From positions 124,001 to 188,000 of the forward strand of contig CAWISP010000036.1 in assembly GCA_963838775.1 (NCBI GenBank): a DNA stretch of 64,000 nt, read 5' to 3'. Below, piece by piece: positions 42,293-51,799 of the stretch (position 1 is its first letter; each line of letters begins with the position of its first letter). The stretch comes from Chersky-840 sp963838775. GTDB lineage: Bacteria > Actinomycetota > Acidimicrobiia > Acidimicrobiales > UBA8190. The notes beneath the pieces are model-generated. The model had not been told where the DNA came from. It worked only from the letters and a program-made list of their open reading frames with translations, and made no database searches. A program made the translations under genes and the position numbers.

Positions 42293-45200
42293 TCAGCGCC
42301 GGGGTCGACGGACGAGCTCGACCACGACGTCGGCGGCGAGAAGGGCCACCGCCGTCCACACCGCCACGCTGGCCGCCTCGAAGTGGTTGGTCCACCCCGC
42401 CGGCGTGAAGTGCTTGGTCGCCTGCTCCACCACCACGTAGGCGGCGGCCACCGCACACAGCCCTGGAACCAGCACGGCGAACCCGCTTCGCCCTCTGGGC
42501 AGCACGAGGGCCACCAGGGCCACGAGCGCGACGACAAACCCGATGGGGGCCTTGGGCAGGATGGTCGCAGTGGCGAGCCCGCTGATCAGGGCCACGATGA
42601 GCGCCTCACCGATCGGCAGCACCGGCGCGGGGGCAAAGGGGTTGACGAGCACCGGGACCAGGTCCTCGTCCCCGGGTGTCGGATCCAGGGGCGCCGGCGC
42701 GTCGACGGCAGCGGCGCCCGCCGACGCCATAGCCCGGCTCCGGCGCCCGTGCGCCGACGCGCCGTCGGCGCGGCCACAGCACGAGGCCAAGGCACAAGAC
42801 GACGGCGGCGGCCGAGACCACCAGGGCTTCGGTCACCGTGCTCTGGGGAGCCCACCGAAGCGTGACCGACAGCGTCTGTGGTCTCGGCGAGCCGCTCGAG
42901 TGCGACGAACCGCCGAAGTTCGGCGGGATCGACGAGCCAGCCGTTGGCGAACCCGTCGATCAGCGTCGGAGTGCCGAGGCTCGTGGCGTGTCCGGCCACC
43001 GTGGCTTCCCAGCCGTTGTTGAGGCTCTCTCCGAGCACGAGCCAGAACGGCTTGGTGGCGCCGGTGATCCGCACCTGGTAGCTGGTCGTAGTTGACGACG
43101 TCACGTGGACCGCGGGCACCGACGGCGGTGCCGACGGCCCCACCGCGGTCCGGTTCGCCTTGGCCACTGGTGCCGAGGCCAGCATCAACTGGTCGATGTC
43201 GAGCCCGGTGGCCGCCCCGTCCGTGCTCTTGACGACGTGACTCCCGGGTCCGAGTGTGATCCCGGCCGCGTCGGCGCCGCAGGGTTGCACGGCCAGGCCT
43301 TGTCCGGCGAGGGCGGCCTGGGTGGAGCCCGTGACCTTGATCGATACCTTGTGACCGTCGATGCTAAGCAGGTCGGAACGGCACGGGTCGGGGACATTGG
43401 TCGGGGTCGGTGCGACCCTCACGCCGGGAATGCCCAGTTCGGCGATCCCGAGGGGCAGGGCGATCGGGGTGGGATTCTTGGTGGTCTCGAGTCGCACCCC
43501 GGTGACGGTGAAGGTGAAGTACCGGCCCGTGAGCGCCGCGAAGCTGACGGGGACGCCCACGGTGGCGTTCTGGCTCCGACCGTCGGCGACGGGTGGCAAC
43601 GTGACGTCGCGGGTCTGCGACCCGGTCGAGGGACACCGGGAGTCCGTGCCGAGGTGGGCACACGACGTCACGCGCAGCGAGGTGGGAACCGAGTGGTACC
43701 CATCGGCGACAACCTGCAGGTCGAGGTGGTCGAAGGTGGTGGGCCGGGGCAGGTTCACCTGGATCCAGGCGCCGACGCTGATTGGGGGCACCAAAGCCCG
43801 GGGACCAAATGGTCGAAGGGTTCCCGTCGAGCGCAGCCGACGCGGTGTCGCGGATGTCGCCGGTGAGGCGGCTCGACGAGTAGGCCACGACCCCGTTGGC
43901 GGGTCCCGGCCGACCCACGACGGTGTCCACCGTGTTGTCGGCCACCGATGAGTTGATCCGTGCTGTGCCCGACAGGGTGAATCGCCGGGCGGTTGGGAGC
44001 GTGAACGACCGGGCCAGGATGGGCTCGGGGTACAGCTGCGCCGGCGCGGGGGTCAGTTGCGGGATGGTGACCACCGAGCGCTCGCGCGTCATCACCAGGT
44101 CGAGCGGTTGGCTCTTCGAAGCGGTGCCCGCCTCGGACAACAGGTCAGTGGGCATGTTGATCGTCTGGTCGGCGCGCACGTTCCCGATCTTCACTTCGCT
44201 CAGTCCCACCGCAGAGGACGCGGCGATGACCTTTGATCCCGCCTTCCCCAGGGTGGCACCGCCGATGGTGATGCGCAGCGTGGTGAACGTGCGCCTGGGG
44301 AACGAGACGCGCTGACCTGACGACGTCCGCGACGCCGGGCCGAGCGTGACGTGCTCTCCGGGCTGGCCGTCGAACGTGAGCTGCACCTTCGTGATCCATC
44401 GGTCGTACTGGAAGTCACCGGGCTGGGCCTGGACGATGGTGATGTGGTTGGTCGTGATGGGCTGGTTGAGCGTCACCTGCCACCAGTCACCGTGGGGGAG
44501 CGCCCCGGGAGTCGTCTCCCACGCAGTGTCGGGGAGGCCGTCGATGGCCATGAACGGAGCATTGGACGCTTTCGTCGGCAGAGCGGTGACCGATTGCACC
44601 CCGGTGATGCTCGACGTGGTCTGCGATCCGGGCGTCACCTTCTTCCCGAAGATGTCGAGGTTGTTCACCGGCTGGGGCGCGGCGGCACCGAGGGTGGGCC
44701 CGGTCTGGCTGAGCGCCTCGTACCCGAATGATCGCTTTCGATTGGTGTCGGTCACCACCAGCGTGGCTCCGGCGCGATCGGCGGCGGCCAGGGTCCCGGG
44801 CTGGGTGTCGAGCGTCGCTGCGTACAGGACCGGGGCCCTCGTGTCGAGCAGGCCCAGCCCGGCCGCGTCGTTCACCCCCTCGCCGTCGCCGTCCACGATC
44901 ACGGCGCCGGACTGCGACTCCCCGCGGACCACAGACCGTGGATTGGCCACCCCCATGACCTGGACCGGTGATGGCCACGACACGTTGGGCGAGGTGGCCA
45001 ACACGGATGCGTTCACCACGGGCATGACCGGCACGTTGGGACGGGGTGCGCCGTACCCCTTCGGTGGCCCGAGCCCGGTCGGCGTGGGGTCGAGCAGGGA
45101 GCGCAGCGTACGCGGTTGGATCTGGTTGTAGAGCTCGTACTGGATGTCGTTCTGCACGAGGACGTCGCCCGCACCCATCAGCCGGGCCAAGGGGGCGATG

Positions 45201-46777
45201 GCGGCGGGGTTCTCCGTCTGGTTCTGAATGGAGTCGTCGAGGCCGTAGAGAAGGTCGAACCCAGCCAGTGTCCCCAACGGGACCTGACCACCCTGCACGA
45301 AGGGCCGCGACAGGACCCCGGGCCAGATCGAGTCGGTCAGGGTGCCGTACCGATAGGGAGACCCGATGCCGAAGGCGTTCTGGGGAATGGCGAGCACGCC
45401 CGAGTCGGTGTGCTCACTGTCGAGAGCCTTGGCGGCCGCGAGCACGTAGTGGGGTGGCGACGCCGGCTCTGTGTATCGATCGAGCACCGTCGAGCCGTTC
45501 CACACCGGGGGGTTGGCGGCGGCGACGACCCCGACCGCCAGCACGGCGCTCACCAGGCCCGCGACCCGAACGCGGCGGGTGAGTGCGGTCACGCCCGCGC
45601 CGAGGAGCATGGCCAGGCTCAGAACGACGGCGGGCGTGGCTCGATCGGTCGACCGCGCCGCCAGCCCCAGGCTGGTGCGCGTCATCACGATCTTGAGCAG
45701 CCCACCGATGACCGACGGTGTCAGATAGGGATGGGGTCCCACCGCCAGCACCATCGCCACCACCAAGGTGAGCACGAAGAAGGCACGGTGGCGCCACCGG
45801 ACGACGACGGCGGCGCCCATGGCAAGGGTGGGGACGGCGAAGCTCACCACCAGGAGCCAGATGTCGCGGGCGAAGCCGACGGACGTGCCCGCCCACTGCC
45901 CGAGACCGTCCGACCCGTAGAAGAACCACGATCCGAGGCCCCGCAGGACCTCGGAGGCCAGAGAGGTCTGGGCGACAGTGGGGACCGACTCGGTGTAGTT
46001 GAGGACGTCGATGCCGAATTTCGACTCCACGAACAACGGCACCACCCACCACACGGAGACGAACACGGTGAGGATGAAGACTCGCCACGCCGCGCTCCAC
46101 ACCTGGCGCCAGGTGTGCTCCTTGGCGATGAGCACTGCGTACAGCAACCACAGGGTGGGGGCCACGGCGACGTACAGCGCACCACTGGCACTGATCCCAC
46201 TGACGGTCAACCACACCAACGCCACCAGGGCCGGATATCGCCACCCACCGGTGCGCACCGCCCGTATCACGAGGGCCAGCAACCAACCCAGCCCGGCCCA
46301 TGGCAACAACAGTGCCGAGATGCGGCCCGCGTACTGCAAGAAGTACGGCGTGAGCATGAACGCGAAGGAGGCCACGAAGCGCCCCGGCCCGTCGAGCCCG
46401 ATGGTCCGACACAGGAACAGCACGCCCGTTCCGGCCCCGAAGAGCAACGCTCCGACCCAGAGACGCTGGCCCACCCACAACGGAACATGGAGCACGTGGA
46501 CGACCCAGTAGAAGGCCCCCATGGGGTAGAGGTAGCCGATCTGCTGATGGGTGAGCGTGCCCAGTCCGACGGTGGGGTCCCACAACGAGGTGGACTGGCG
46601 GAGATAGCGCGACGGGTCGAGGTAGAGATAGCTCTTCGTGTCCCCGACGACCACACCGGGCCGGCTCAGCAGCTGCGGGATGAACGCGACCACGGCCAAC
46701 GCCAGGTTCTCTGCCCATGTCGTGACCCGAGGGCGAGTCCGGGCGCGCCCCGTCGCGCTCGACACTGTCAGGCTCAA
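42293..46777 (-). pseudogene. AftD-like arabinofuranosyltransferase (DUF3367), three frameshifts
   Basis: It would encode about 1,493 aa if three extra bases are removed. TTG 46777 was chosen because GGGAGAGGGGG lies nine bases upstream and the N-terminus then matches the intact copy at 58593; ATG 46831 is an alternative. The first 1,000 residues are continuous: GDTKSYLYLDPSRYL (GT-C loop), IGYLYPMGAFYWVVH, many spans and a discoidin-like carbohydrate-binding segment. The last part is broken at 43784-43788, about 42930 and about 42750, all +1. AftD adds branching arabinofuranose to arabinan from decaprenyl-phosphoarabinose outside the membrane (family knowledge). Confidence 0.85.
43784..43788 (-). 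other. Frameshift site (+1) at a G5/C5 run in AftD-like gene
   Basis: Reading one C fewer on the minus strand joins WSPGFGAP directly to ISVGAWIQVN, matching the WSPGLGPQAGNWLEYN block of the intact paralogue. A five-base homopolymer is a classic insertion-error site. Confidence 0.7.
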
Positions 46778-46786
46778 CGCGCCGTT

Positions 46787-46797
46787 CCCCCTCTCCC
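46787..46797 (-). promoter_or_regulatory. Ribosome binding site deciding the TTG start of the AftD-like gene
   Basis: On the minus strand GGGAGAGGGGG precedes TTG 46777 by nine bases. The resulting N-terminus has about 20 residues before the first membrane span, as in the paralogue. Confidence 0.5.
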
Positions 46798-47041
46798 GGC
46801 GTGGCGCCGTGGTCGCAGAGCAGTATGGCATGGCGTCCCGCATGCCCGACGGCTCACATCGATCCCACAGGCTCCCTGCGCCCGAGAATAAGGCGTGGGC
46901 TCGGCTACCCTGGTGATTGGGGGGGTTCGGGGTGAAAGCGGGACGTTGCGCACGATCAGAGACCGCACCGGCTGTGCCGGCGGCGATGCGCGGGCGCACG
47001 AGGATATCGGTCGATGGCGTCGCCGCAGGCTCGTCGTGTAG

Positions 47042-47788
47042 GTGGATCTGAGGCCGACGGTGCGCGCGTGGTCGAGGCGGCGGCTTCCTGCATTGGCGAT
47101 CGTGGGCTTGCTCGCGACGGCCTGTTCGCCGGGGACGAAGACCGGCGACGCCAAAACCGACGGCCCCATCGGCGCCACCCTCACGGCGTCGAACGCGACC
47201 ATCAAATTGGACAAGATCCAACGCGACCCGGCTACCAACCTCGAGGTGGTGATCCTGACGATCACCAACACCACCGGGTCGACGACGAGCTACTCGATCA
47301 TCCCGACCGATTCCTTGCTCAGTGACTCGACGGGGCAAAGCCACATGCCGAGTGCATCGGCCACCTCGTCCCTGGCCCCGTGCCAGGGGACGAGCTTCTA
47401 CGACATGGTCGACCCGGGAGCATCCCTCACGACGTGCGAGGTCTTCGCCGTTGCGGCCGGCGTCACTCCCGTGACGCTCCAGATGCTCGTGACGCCCACG
47501 CTGCAGTGGCGCCTGTCCAACGTTGCCGTGGTCCCGACCACCACGGGGGCGGCTGGCAACACCGGGGGCACCGGTACCGGCACCGGCACCGGCACCGGCA
47601 CGGGTACGGGAACGGGAACGGGAACCGGCACGGGGACCACCGGCAACAGCGGAACCAGCCCAGCCACGACCAAGCCCAAGTCCAAGTCCAAGCCCCACCA
47701 CGTGCGGACACCCAAGCCCCACCGCGTGCGGACACCCAAGCCCCACCGCGTGAAGCACCCGAAGGCCTCGTCAGCGACAACGGGCTAG
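47042..47788 (+). CDS. Lipoprotein with DUF4352-like domain and (Gly-Thr)n / Lys-Pro tail
   Basis: 248 aa from GTG. The signal peptide ends in the lipobox LLATAC, with the lipidated Cys at about residue 28. The middle (residues 40-165) has a beta-sandwich pattern (NLEVVILTITNTTGS) like the lipoprotein at 6958. It is followed by a Gly-Thr dipeptide run and then three copies of a TPKPHRVR-type basic unit. The basic tail could bind acidic or sulfated glycans or cell-wall polymers (inference). It is 19 bases upstream of a multi-pass membrane protein gene, forming a probable operon. Confidence 0.85.
   Translation: MDLRPTVRAWSRRRLPALAIVGLLATACSPGTKTGDAKTDGPIGATLTASNATIKLDKIQRDPATNLEVVILTITNTTGSTTSYSIIPTDSLLSDSTGQSHMPSASATSSLAPCQGTSFYDMVDPGASLTTCEVFAVAAGVTPVTLQMLVTPTLQWRLSNVAVVPTTTGAAGNTGGTGTGTGTGTGTGTGTGTGTGTGTTGNSGTSPATTKPKSKSKPHHVRTPKPHRVRTPKPHRVKHPKASSATTG
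47561..47646 (+). repeat. Hexanucleotide microsatellite (ACCGGC-type) encoding Gly-Thr repeats
   Basis: A run of imperfect six-base units (ACCGGC, ACGGGT, ACGGGA) encodes alternating Gly-Thr. Because units are six bases long, slippage would change the linker in two-residue steps without shifting frame. Confidence 0.85.
47690..47760 (+). repeat. 24-bp tandem repeat, three copies, encoding basic Lys-Pro-His units
   Basis: Units starting AAGCCCCACC at 47690, 47714 and 47738 are near-identical, the third diverging at its end. They encode KPHHVRTP, KPHRVRTP and KPHRVKHP. Confidence 0.85.
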
Positions 47789-47807
47789 GGGACCTCCGAG
47801 CCCATAC

Positions 47808-50048
47808 GTGCACATCCGACGCGCCTCAACCCCAGTGCCCGACGATCGCGCCTGGTGGCGCGCCCCCCGATCGGCCGGCGCCTGGTCGTGGACGGCGGTC
47901 GGGCTGGCGGTGTTGTGGAATGTGTGGCATTGGCGTGCCGAGCTCACCGGCGTGCCCTACCTCGACGACAGTTCCGTCCACGAGCAGATGGTGCGGTTCG
48001 CGGTGCGACGATTCCAGGCCGGACACCTTCCCCTCACCAGTTGGTTCCCCTATCTGGGGCTCGGGTCGCCACACTTCCTCCACTACCAGAGCCTCCCCGC
48101 CATGGTGACCGGTGCGGTGGGAACGGTGATCGGTGGCGACGTGGCATTTCGCTGGTCCTTGTACCTGCTGCTCGTTCTGTGGCCCATACCGGTCTTTGTG
48201 TCGGCCCGGGTCTTCGGCCTGAGCCGTGCCGCCGCGGCGGTGACGGCAGCGTCGGCGCCTTTCCTCGTGAGTGCCATCGGGGTTGGCTACGAGCCCAAGG
48301 CCTACGTCTGGATCGGCTACGGGGTGTGGGCGCAACTCTGGGCGTCGTGGACGCTGCCCCTGGCGTGGGCGTTCACGTGGCGGGCGATGTCCTCCCGACG
48401 AGCGGTCCTGCCGGCGGTGGTGTTCGTCGCGCTGACCATGGCATTCCATTTCGAGACCGGCTATCTCGCCGCCTTCCCGATCGTCGTCTTTCCCTTCCTT
48501 TCGTGGGAAGGCCTTCGGGGTCGCCTCCGACGCGCCGGGCTGGTCGCGATCGGCTCCCTCCTGTGCTCAGCGTGGGTGACGGTGCCGCTCATCGCGGACG
48601 GACGGTGGGCTGCTACGAATGAGATCCTCGCCCCGACCCCCTTGGTCAACGGCTACGGGGCCAAGACCGTGCTGTCGTGGCTGATCACCGGGCGCCTCTA
48701 CGACGCCGGACGGTTCCCGATCGTCACCGTGCTCGTCGCCGTGGGCCTGGGCACGACCCTGGTCCGCTGGCGTGCCGACTCCCGAGGGCGCGCCATCGTG
48801 GCCCTGTTCGTCGTCAGCCTGCTCCTCTCGTTCGGGCGTACCACCTTCGGCGTGCTGACGAAGGTGTTGCCAGGCAGCACCGACATCTTCATGCGCCGTT
48901 TCATGATGGGCGTGCAATTGGCGGGGCTGTTCTTGGCCGGGATCGGTGCGATCACCTTGGTCCGGCTCGCCGCCCTCGTCATCGACCGCGTCAGCCCGCA
49001 TCTGGCGGCATGGGCGAGGAGCCGTCGCGCCGCGCCCGCGGTGATGGGCCTCGCTCTGCTGGCACTAGTGGGGATGCTCGCCCCGGCATGGACGCAGCTC
49101 GATGCGTATGCCGCTCGGAACTCTGCGGAGGTGGCCGATCAGCGCGCCGCCGACACCGCCCGTCAACCGCAGATCGGAGCGATCATCGCCTACATACGTC
49201 AGCACGGTGGAGGCCGCGTCTACGCAGGCCTACCCTCCAACTGGGGCACGAACTTCACCGTCGGGGCGGTGCCGGTGTTCAAGTATCTCGAGAGCCAGGA
49301 CATCGACGAGGTGGGCTACACGCTGCGGACGGCGTCGCTCATGACCGATCCCGAGTACTTCTTCGACGAGGACGTCCCCGGAGACTTCGCCCTGTTCGGG
49401 ATCCGCTATCTGATTCTCCCGGCCGGCCACGCTCTGCCCGTCCCTGCCCATCTCGTGCTGAGCCGAGGCCCGTACTGTCTCTGGGTCATCCCCGATGTCG
49501 GCTACGTCCGTGTGGTCGACACCGTCGGCGTGCTCACCGTCAACCGAACGGATGTGGGGGTGAAATCCGTCGCCTATCTCCGATCCCCACTGCCGGGTAT
49601 GGGGGAGTACCTCGCAGATGAATTCGACGGAGCCGCACCGTCGCCCCTGACGGCGCCGACCGCCGCGGCCGCCGTGCACACCGACGTCGGCACGGTGCGA
49701 TCCGAGACCGACCATCTCGCTGACGGCACCGTCCGGGCCACCGTGATGGCGCGCCGCAGGGCCGTCGTCGTCCTGAGCGCGTCGTTCGACCCCGGATGGA
49801 CCGTGGTCGTCGACGGACATCGCGCCCGGACCGAGATGCTCGCCCCCGCCCTGGTGGGGGTGACGGTGGGCCCCGGCGTGCACACGGTCGTCTTCGACTA
49901 CGAGGGTTTCTCCGCCTACCCGGAGCTGTTCGCCGTCCTCGGGGTGGCCCTCGTCGCGCTCGTGTGGAATGCAGTCCTCGGCGACCGGCGTCGCCATCGA
50001 TTGACCGGGTCCCGGCGCGGTGCCGAAGCCGATCAGCGCGCCGCCTGA
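47808..50048 (+). CDS. Multi-pass membrane protein, YfhO/GT-C-like
   Basis: 746 aa from GTG. The N-terminal two-thirds is hydrophobic with about ten spans. The first loop contains GVPYLDDSSVHEQMVRFAV (an Asp pair in the position typical for GT-C catalysis) and LTSWFPYLGLGSP, similar in layout to the NPYS/LPLAFNW loop of the YfhO-like copies but clearly divergent. The C-terminal extracytoplasmic part contains ASFDPGWTVVVDGHRARTEML and GVHTVVFDYEG, the same fold signature as the YfhO C-terminal domain. It is likely a lipid-linked-sugar transferase working with the upstream lipoprotein. Overlaps the convergent GGDEF gene by 16 bp. Confidence 0.85.
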   Translation: MHIRRASTPVPDDRAWWRAPRSAGAWSWTAVGLAVLWNVWHWRAELTGVPYLDDSSVHEQMVRFAVRRFQAGHLPLTSWFPYLGLGSPHFLHYQSLPAMVTGAVGTVIGGDVAFRWSLYLLLVLWPIPVFVSARVFGLSRAAAAVTAASAPFLVSAIGVGYEPKAYVWIGYGVWAQLWASWTLPLAWAFTWRAMSSRRAVLPAVVFVALTMAFHFETGYLAAFPIVVFPFLSWEGLRGRLRRAGLVAIGSLLCSAWVTVPLIADGRWAATNEILAPTPLVNGYGAKTVLSWLITGRLYDAGRFPIVTVLVAVGLGTTLVRWRADSRGRAIVALFVVSLLLSFGRTTFGVLTKVLPGSTDIFMRRFMMGVQLAGLFLAGIGAITLVRLAALVIDRVSPHLAAWARSRRAAPAVMGLALLALVGMLAPAWTQLDAYAARNSAEVADQRAADTARQPQIGAIIAYIRQHGGGRVYAGLPSNWGTNFTVGAVPVFKYLESQDIDEVGYTLRTASLMTDPEYFFDEDVPGDFALFGIRYLILPAGHALPVPAHLVLSRGPYCLWVIPDVGYVRVVDTVGVLTVNRTDVGVKSVAYLRSPLPGMGEYLADEFDGAAPSPLTAPTAAAAVHTDVGTVRSETDHLADGTVRATVMARRRAVVVLSASFDPGWTVVVDGHRARTEMLAPALVGVTVGPGVHTVVFDYEGFSAYPELFAVLGVALVALVWNAVLGDRRRHRLTGSRRGAEADQRAA

Positions 50049-51079
50049 CGGCGGCGAGCCTGCTTGGCCCGGTACATGGCGTGGTCGGCTTCGGCCAGCA
50101 GGTCGGCGGGGAGCACGTCGGGATCGCTCGTCATGGCCAGCCCGACGCTGACACCCACGCTCAGCTCGTTGCCGTCCACGTTCATCGGCGTGTCGAAGGC
50201 CAAGGCGACGCGACCGGCGACCGCGGTGGCGCCATCCTCGTCGATGCTCTCGCACAGGACGACGAACTCGTCCCCACCGAGGTGGGCAGCGGTGTCCGCG
50301 GGCCGGATGACCGCCTCGATGCGGCGGGCCGTCTCCACCAGGACCTGGTCGCCCACTCCATGGCCGAGTCGGTCGTTGATGCCCTTGAGCCCGTCCACGT
50401 CGCAGAACAGGACGGCCAGGGTCGTCGGCGCGCGCCTGTCCCTCGCCAGTGCCTGTCTCAGCCGGTCGTCAAGCAGGTAGCGGTTGGGGAGTGCGGTGAC
50501 CGGGTCGTGCGTTGCCCGGTACGCCATCTCCGCGTCCGCCACAGACCGCTCTGTGACGTCGCGCAGAAGGGCGAGAACGGCCGGTTCGTCGTCCCAGTCC
50601 GTGGACAAGATACGCATGTCGGCAAGGAGGACTTCGTGGTCGGGTCGCCGGGAGGTGGTGTTGACCACGGGGAAATTCGCAGGCTTGCCGACGAGCTGGG
50701 AACGAGTCGATCCGAGCATGACGGCCGCCGCCGCGTTGGCGAAGACCACGATGCCGTCTCGGTTCACCACGACCACACCGTCGGTGCTGTTGTCCACGGC
50801 GCCACGGAAGTGGCCTTCGACACTGGTCAGGCGGTCGCGCAGCTCTCGGACCTCCTGGCGGAGATCGTTGCCATCCTGCTCGTCGCGGTGCTCGACTTCG
50901 TCGCCGGTTGTCACTTGCCTCTTTCGGGCCCTGGTGGCGGCCTCGTCAAGGCCCCGTGTGGCGAGCTCGCCCCGACCGCCTTGGACGAAGCGGCGCAGAC
51001 CCCTCGGCCCGGGCCCCGCCCCCCTAACCCACGTACCGTCCTCTGCTACCCACTGATTGTGGGCCACCAGGCCCACCAA
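50033..51079 (-). CDS. PAS-GGDEF diguanylate cyclase
   Basis: 348 aa from GTG 51079; GTG 50914 (VTTGDEVEHRD) is a reasonable alternative that drops a low-similarity leader. A short coiled coil (LRQEVRELRDRL) leads into a PAS domain (about residues 90-175). The GGDEF domain follows with DPVTALPNR, DVDGLKGINDRLGH and an intact GGDEF active site. An RxxD inhibitory site (RPAD) lies exactly five residues before GGDEF, so product inhibition by c-di-GMP is expected. No EAL domain. It may link glycan or surface state to c-di-GMP signalling (inference). Confidence 0.92.
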   Translation of the reverse strand: MVGLVAHNQWVAEDGTWVRGAGPGPRGLRRFVQGGRGELATRGLDEAATRARKRQVTTGDEVEHRDEQDGNDLRQEVRELRDRLTSVEGHFRGAVDNSTDGVVVVNRDGIVVFANAAAAVMLGSTRSQLVGKPANFPVVNTTSRRPDHEVLLADMRILSTDWDDEPAVLALLRDVTERSVADAEMAYRATHDPVTALPNRYLLDDRLRQALARDRRAPTTLAVLFCDVDGLKGINDRLGHGVGDQVLVETARRIEAVIRPADTAAHLGGDEFVVLCESIDEDGATAVAGRVALAFDTPMNVDGNELSVGVSVGLAMTSDPDVLPADLLAEADHAMYRAKQARRRQAAR

Positions 51080-51235
51080 AGTCCCAACTTACACACAACG
51101 CCCATCCAATTCCGGCTCGTCTCACCACGGAGCGTCGGCTCGACCGACGGGCAGCCGTTGTGGTTCGAGACGGGGGGACCGGCTCCGACGGCCGAGGCGG
51201 GTGGCGTGGGGTCCGTGCCGGTCGGATCGGAGGGG

Positions 51236-51625
51236 TCAGTCCAGGGCGTTCAGGGCCTGCTGGGCCGCCTCGAGGCGGAGGACCTTGGCGCGCTCCTCCT
51301 CGGTTCGACGCCTGTGCTCCTCCTCACGGCGGACGAGGAGCCGGCGGTACCCGTCGTTGGCGGCTTCGACGCACGCCTTGACGTATTGCACGGCGCCGCG
51401 CAGGTCAGCGGCCGGGACGGTCCAGTGGATCGAACCCCCGGAACGGATGTCGGGCGCCGGCATGGTGACGAAATCGGGCGAGCCGGACCGGGCCACGTCG
51501 ACGCTGCGGAACTCCCGGGCCCAGTCGCTGGTCGGTCGTCGGTTCAATGACCACACCACGCGGACCGCGTCTCCCTCGACATCGACGGCATCCTTGCTCG
51601 TGATTGCGATCGGCTCCCACGGCAA
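51236..51625 (-). CDS. Small uncharacterised protein with C-terminal coiled coil
   Basis: 129 aa. TTG 51625 was chosen because GAGGAGG (complement of 51636-51642) lies ten bases upstream; longer in-frame starts have no Shine-Dalgarno and a junk-like leader. The N-terminal 85 residues (PWEPIAITSKDAV, VVWSLNRRPTSDW, SIHWTVPAADLRGAVQYVKAC) form a compact soluble domain I do not recognise. The end (RRLLVRREEEHRRRTEEERAK) is a charged helix or coiled coil. Soluble, function unknown. Confidence 0.7.
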   Translation of the reverse strand: MPWEPIAITSKDAVDVEGDAVRVVWSLNRRPTSDWAREFRSVDVARSGSPDFVTMPAPDIRSGGSIHWTVPAADLRGAVQYVKACVEAANDGYRRLLVRREEEHRRRTEEERAKVLRLEAAQQALNALD

Positions 51626-51635
51626 CGCGCTGTGA

Positions 51636-51642
51636 CCTCCTC
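51636..51642 (-). promoter_or_regulatory. Strong Shine-Dalgarno fixing a TTG start
   Basis: GAGGAGG on the minus strand, ten bases before TTG 51625. This is among the best SD matches in the window. Confidence 0.6.
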
Positions 51643-51799
51643 GAATCGGCTCCCCGAGATTATCCGAGCGTCGTGACGAAGGGCCCGCGAACGTGCCTGG
51701 GCCTCGCATGCCGGGACCCACGGGAGGACGATGGCCCCGGTTCCGCGGGGGGAACAGCACGCCGACGCTGCCCACGGGGCATCATGGACCATTGTGCTG

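Noticed and set aside
42293..42790. Separate small membrane protein at the end of the AftD-like gene
   Set aside because: Its sequence aligns with the C-terminal spans of the intact 1,556-aa paralogue, so it is the shifted tail of the same gene.
45116..46891. 591-codon open frame antisense to the other AftD-like gene
   Set aside because: Shadow of a conserved membrane domain; no domain or signal, repetitive HGE/QRD composition.
47561..47760. CRISPR-like or other array
   Set aside because: Repeats are coding, in frame, without unique spacers.
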